Shown in pieces: positions 59,865-64,000 of a stretch of DNA of 64,000 bases (positions within the stretch are counted from its first letter, which is position 1; each line of letters starts with the position of its first letter). The notes below the pieces were generated by a model that made no database searches, was not told where the DNA came from, and was given only the letters and a program-made list of their open reading frames with translations. Made by a program: the position numbers and the translations under genes. Origin of the DNA: Cladobotryum mycophilum (taxonomy: Eukaryota; Ascomycota; Sordariomycetes; Hypocreales; Hypocreaceae); contig CM071590.1 in assembly GCA_036429605.1 (NCBI GenBank), forward strand, positions 4,402,001-4,466,000. The letters run 5' to 3'.

Positions 59865-60960
59865 GGAAGAGTAGATGAAAGACATGAACCCAAAACTTCT
59901 TTTTCTTTTTTCTTTCAATTCAATGCATACCCTTTCGTTTTTTTTTGAAAGCGATGATACCACGCGAATTTAATTGATCTTTTACTTCAACTTTCGTCAT
60001 GTAATATATACCATTGTACATGGCTTGGGGCGGGGAGGGAAGGGGAAGGGTAGGGGTTATGGAGTTTCGACGATAGCCTTATTCGAGCTGGGAAGAGCTG
60101 GGAAGAGCTGGGAAGAGCTGGGACCGGGATGCTTTGAGACGGCGTTTCCCCATGGCATTTTCGAAGAAGACAAAAAGCAAGACATCTACTTTGGAGATGG
60201 TTTGTTATTCTTGGTTTGGTGGTAGGAATTTATGAGAACGGATTTGGACGAACTTCATGATGGATAGCTAAATTGTATTGTATGATATTCACATATTCCT
60301 GAGAAGGGGAGGTCAGGGAGAGTTTTCAACTTCTTTTATAAAACCTGTAATGATATAACATTATGAATATTGATCTTGGCGGAGAAACGATGACTTTAAT
60401 GCATGACGGAGCTGACGTTGATTAAAGCCGGTAGAGCCGGGCTTGGATAAGGAAAGAAGGGAGCTCATTGCTCAGAATGCGAGGAAGGCGCCATGAGGCT
60501 GGAGAGGCACTGGGCTAAGGAAGCATAGCTCCTACCTTGTGACAGACTCTTCCTGTTGCGAGAACCAATGCAAAGATGCCTGCCCGCCTTGCCCTGCTTT
60601 GCGTTTCCAAAGGAAGGCACTACAGGTAGATAGCTATGTACGCTGCAGAATTTGGAAAGCAGGCAGTCCCCGACCTTGTTATCACCTGTTGCCTTTTGAT
60701 ATAGTGTGATTTTGACTTCTTCTCATTCGTGTCTCGTACCACTCTGTTCCGCATCTTCTTGTTAATTAATTTGATTCAAATGCAATGCAGTGATTACATA
60801 ATATCATTCCATTCCATTTCTTTTTTTGTCTCAGCTTATCCTCCCTCCCCTGTCGGAAAGTCGGCGTAACAAACATCGGATGTTCGGAGGCAAAGACTGC
60901 CGTGCATCGAGAAAGCAAGGCAAGCGAGCAAAAAGGCATTTCGATTCAGGCGGATTCTCG
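59865..60960. promoter_or_regulatory. Region between the RhoGAP and Zn2Cys6 genes
   Basis: RhoGAP 3' flank followed by the Zn2Cys6 promoter. It holds a tandem of GAGCTGGGAA-type 10-base units (about 60088-60123). The last 80 bases (60880-60960) are an open in-frame extension with an earlier ATG. Confidence 0.5.
60088..60123. repeat. Tandem 10-base repeat (AGCTGGGAAG units)
   Basis: Four near-perfect head-to-tail copies in the 3' flank of the RhoGAP gene. Confidence 0.9.
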
Positions 60961-63785
60961 ATGGACCTCGACCCGCGTCTCCGATCTCTTGCTGCTGTTG
61001 CTGCTGTTGGAGATGATGGAGCGCATTCATCGTCCAATAGCGGTGGCCGAGTAGCTGCCTCTTCCTCCACTCCGTCACCATCGAGTCAACTCGTTCAACA
61101 GCCTCATTTGCCTCCCCACCACGGCCAAGAGAACTCCGATACGCCGTCGTCGACTGTTGGTAGTGGAAAAGAGGCGCAACACCACCAAGAGCAGCATCGT
61201 GACACTAGCATCGACGGAGATCACAATGGAAACGGCGCCGACACGAAGAAATCGAGAGCATGCGAAACTTGTCGTAACCTCAAAGTCCGATGCGAACCAG
61301 ACCCCGGCGATGGTCCCTGTAAACGATGCAAAAAGGCTGGTCGTGACTGCGTCGTGACGGCACCTACAAGAAAGAGGCAGAAGAAGACTGACAGTCGTGT
61401 CACCGAGTTGGAAAAGAAAATCGATGCCCTTACCGCGAGCCTACAGGCTAGGGCTGCTGCTCCTACCGGCCATCCGATGACATTCCCCGGAGGGGCTACC
61501 ACGCAACAGCAACAACAGCCACCACCACCACCACCACCACCACCACCACCACAGCAGCAGCAGCAGCAGCAGCAGCAACAAAGACACGGATCAGAAACAT
61601 CGACCGGATATGGCACAGCATGGGGTAATGGGGGCTCCAAATCTTGGGGAGGTATGGAGGCATCTCCCATGATGCAGTCCGCTATCATGCCAGGCCAAGG
61701 ACAATTGCCACAAGAGCAAGGCACGCCTCCCGCCTATCAACCTCCGATTGTCATGGCCGGACAAAAGAGGAAAGCATTGGAGCGTCCCGACCCAATTGCC
61801 GATGATGGAAAGTCTTCAACATCAACCCCACTTGGCTGGTCGAGCTCACTTTCTCGACCTAACGAAGGTGACATTATTGACCGCGGTCTCATCACAATGG
61901 AGGATGCGGCGTCATTGTTCAACAAGTACAAGGACCACATGGTGCGTCATCTCCCAGCCGTTGTTTTCCCTCCAAGTATGTCAGTCATGGACCTGCGCAA
62001 GTCTAAACCTACCTTGTTTCTGGCAATAATGGCCGCGGCTACTGGTGAAAACCACTCCCTACAGCGGGTTCTTCAAAGGGAGCTCATGCAGATCTTTGCG
62101 GAAAAGGTATTTCTTACAGGTGAAAAGAATCTGGAGCTTGTACAGGCGCTTCATGTTGCCGTCATATGGTACTGGCCTCCTGAGCACTTTGAAGAGCTCA
62201 AGTTTTACCAGCTCGTCCATGTCGCCGCTGTCATGGCAATTGATATTGGCTTGGGCAAGAAAGTGGCTGCAAAACGCGCTCCACCCCTTTCCGACGGAAC
62301 CAGCCCCCTGATCCAACAACTATCGAGTGTAGACGAACGTGGTTGACATGCTTTTTCCTTGCCCTTAATACGTCCATGTCATTACGCCGGCCAAATCTAA
62401 TCCGCTGGACTCCATTCATGGCCGAGAGTATGGAGATCTTGGAGAAGTCCCCTGAAGCGGCTCCAACTGACAAATACTTCTGCCACTTGGTATGGACGCA
62501 TCGCCTGGCTGAGGAGGTTGGCGCACAGTTTTCCTTGGACGACACCTCAAGCGCAGTAAACATCTCAGATGCAAGGACCCAGTACGCTTTGAGGGCACTG
62601 GAACGGGACCTTGACAAATATGTCGCCTCCGTCCCTAAGAATCTAATGCAGCGTAAGCCTCTCTCCTGAATTGCATTCACATTCAATGGATCGTTAACCT
62701 TGACATGCAGCAACGCTTCAGCTTAGCTTTAACGTGGTGAATTTGTATATGCATGAAATGGCACTACACTCAGATACCGCTGAACAATGGCGACCGCCTT
62801 TCAATACTGAGGCTCTGAAGGATAGCCTTGTTGGCTCCGAGCCCCTTTCTGCCGCACACATCAACGCCCTATCGGCATGCCTGACAGCTATCGATGGTGT
62901 TTTTGACACATTCTTGTCAATGGATGTCCTCAGCATTCGTTGTCTACCTGTCTTCAACTTTATGCGGGTTGCTTATGGCGTCGTCATCCTCATCAAGATG
63001 TATTTTTCTGCGTCAAGTCCTGGGTCTGAAATGGGCAAGGTCATTAACAAGAATAATATGCGCGTTGAATACTACCTCGAGGCCCTACTTGAGAAGTTCC
63101 GTGCCACGGCTGCTGATAACAAGTGCCGACCCGCGGCCAAGTTTTTAGTTGTCCTAGCTATGATGCGCAGCTGGTTCTTTAAGCAGGGCAAAGGTGAAGG
63201 AAAAGAGTCTACACCAGCGAGGCACAGCGCGACACCAGATGAAGGTTCCGCTTCTAATCAGATACGGACTCAAACGCAACAGCCTCAGCCGCAACAGCAA
63301 TCGCAACCCCACCAGCTGCAGCCGAATACTCCACTTCAACTTCTCTCTGAAGTTGCTACCGGCCGAGATTCAAACAATCCCCGCCACATCTTCAATAGTC
63401 TTGCTGGCACCGGCCGGCAGCCCCATCAACCCTTTTTCCACGACAGCGTCTCCACCGACACTGCATCTGGATCAACTCCCTCAAACCATCCTTCCCTAGC
63501 CCATCTTCAAGGTCCATCGCCAACGTCAGCCTCAGGTTCTACATCTGGTGCCGCAGACTTCGATTCCGTTCTAGCCCCCACTTTCTCTTCCTGGATAGGT
63601 ACTCAAACTATGCCAACAGACCTCGATATGACCGGGATGCTAAATCTTGATTTTGAAGGTCTTGGTTTCCCCCTGCTGAAACTCAAGACATGTATGAGAA
63701 TAGTGTTAGAGCTTTCATGAGCGAGCCATGGTTCTCTTCTGCTATCCAAGGACTACCTGACCCGAATCTGTTTCCATTTCAATAA
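60961..63785 (+). CDS. Zn2Cys6 fungal transcription factor (two apparent -1 frameshifts)
   Basis: A fungal-specific regulator with a binuclear zinc cluster at about residues 101-130: C-x2-C-x6-C-x8-C-x2-C-x6-C in ACETCRNLKVRCEPDPGDGP and CKRCKKAGRDC, followed by a basic linker (RKRQKK) and a short coiled coil (VTELEKKIDALTASL). Then come poly-Pro and poly-Gln runs and a helical middle region (LFLAIMAAATGENHSLQRVL, HRLAEEVG). Exons are 60961-62652 and 62711-63785. Two -1 frame breaks sit at C5 runs, 62304-62308 and 63669-63673. Adding one C at each gives PTTIECRRTWLTCFFLALNT and the C-terminus EPWFSSAIQGLPDPNLFPFQ, for 922 residues with matching intron phase. The start at 60961 (MDLDPRLRSL) is preferred; an in-frame ATG at 60880 is possible. 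The sequence around the cluster resembles War1-like factors, but I do not assign a target. Confidence 0.9.
61500..61580 (+). repeat. In-frame CCA and CAG repeats (poly-Pro and poly-Gln)
   Basis: Within the Zn2Cys6 gene, CCA units encode a run of about 11 Pro, flanked on each side by Gln runs encoded by mixed CAA/CAG. Such runs often vary in length between strains and may tune activation. Confidence 0.92.
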
Positions 63786-64000
63786 ATAGGGGACACTCCC
63801 AATGAGATATAATTACAGCTTAATATTTATGGGGGGATTGCAGGAAAAGTTGGTGGATATCTGCTTGCCCATCTTGAAGAAGGAGGGGGGCATTGGATTG
63901 ATGCAACGTAGGCAAGCATTGTGTGTTCCTTTCCTTCTTGAATTCCCATAAAATCACGATGAATGGAAAAGCCGGCTATGTATGTGCTCTGACATTTGAT
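63786..64000. terminator. 3' flank of the Zn2Cys6 gene to the window edge
   Basis: An AATAAA-like element directly overlaps the restored stop region (63781-63786), followed by AT-rich DNA. No further gene is visible. Confidence 0.4.

Overview
The window looks like chromosomal DNA of a filamentous ascomycete, most likely a sordariomycete and probably Hypocreales. This is inferred from short GT-AG introns, intron-rich housekeeping genes, the fungal-only families present (Zn2Cys6, Clr5, 2EXR-like, PX-PH-RhoGAP) and intergenic GGTAC/CTTGTA-rich tracts. I see no bacterial operons, CRISPR arrays, rRNA or convincing tRNA genes, and no intact transposon.

Layout, left to right: Ran GTPase (+, 0.9-1.8 kb); homeodomain factor (+, 5.1-7.1); NAD kinase (-, 7.9-9.8); RRP46 exosome subunit (-, 11.9-12.8), divergent from a PP2A activator/PTPA (+, 13.1-14.4); an SP-rich protein of unknown function (-, 15.4-16.9); an 8.2 kb stretch without a recognisable gene; NAD(P)HX dehydratase (-, 25.1-26.5); ATP synthase alpha ATP1 (-, 27.2-30.3), whose 870-nt fifth intron carries a decayed C2H2 zinc-finger gene; a candidate N-myristoylated protein (-, 30.9-31.6); RPL11 (-, 32.6-33.2); a J-domain protein (-, 34.0-34.9); a Clr5-domain protein (-, 35.4-37.0); a broken 2EXR-like gene (+, 38.1-38.7); a thioredoxin-PITH protein (-, 39.6-40.8); a BTB protein (+, 42.1-43.6); a CorA-like membrane protein (+, 44.6-48.5); an RS/His-rich protein (-, 48.8-49.5); a 5.3 kb intergenic stretch; a Bem3-type PX-PH-RhoGAP (+, 54.8-59.9); and a Zn2Cys6 regulator (+, 61.0-63.8). 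Most are unrelated housekeeping or regulatory genes. NAD kinase and NAD(P)HX dehydratase both concern NAD(P)(H) pools, but they lie 15 kb apart and I infer no cluster.

The strongest unexpected signal is technical or evolutionary. Six otherwise well-conserved genes (Ran, NAD kinase, CorA-like, RS/His-rich, RhoGAP, Zn2Cys6) contain seven apparent -1 frameshifts. Each falls at or beside a run of C or G, and adding one base there restores a conserved reading frame with consistent intron phases. In essential genes such as Ran this points to homopolymer under-calling in the sequence rather than real mutation. Other notable items are the nested zinc-finger pseudogene in ATP1, a three-copy ~44-bp dispersed repeat, a cluster of TACTTGTA/TACAAGTA octamers at 52.3-54.4 kb, and the nonsense-interrupted 2EXR-like gene. 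I found no evidence of a defence, secretion or biosynthetic system that would count as new.
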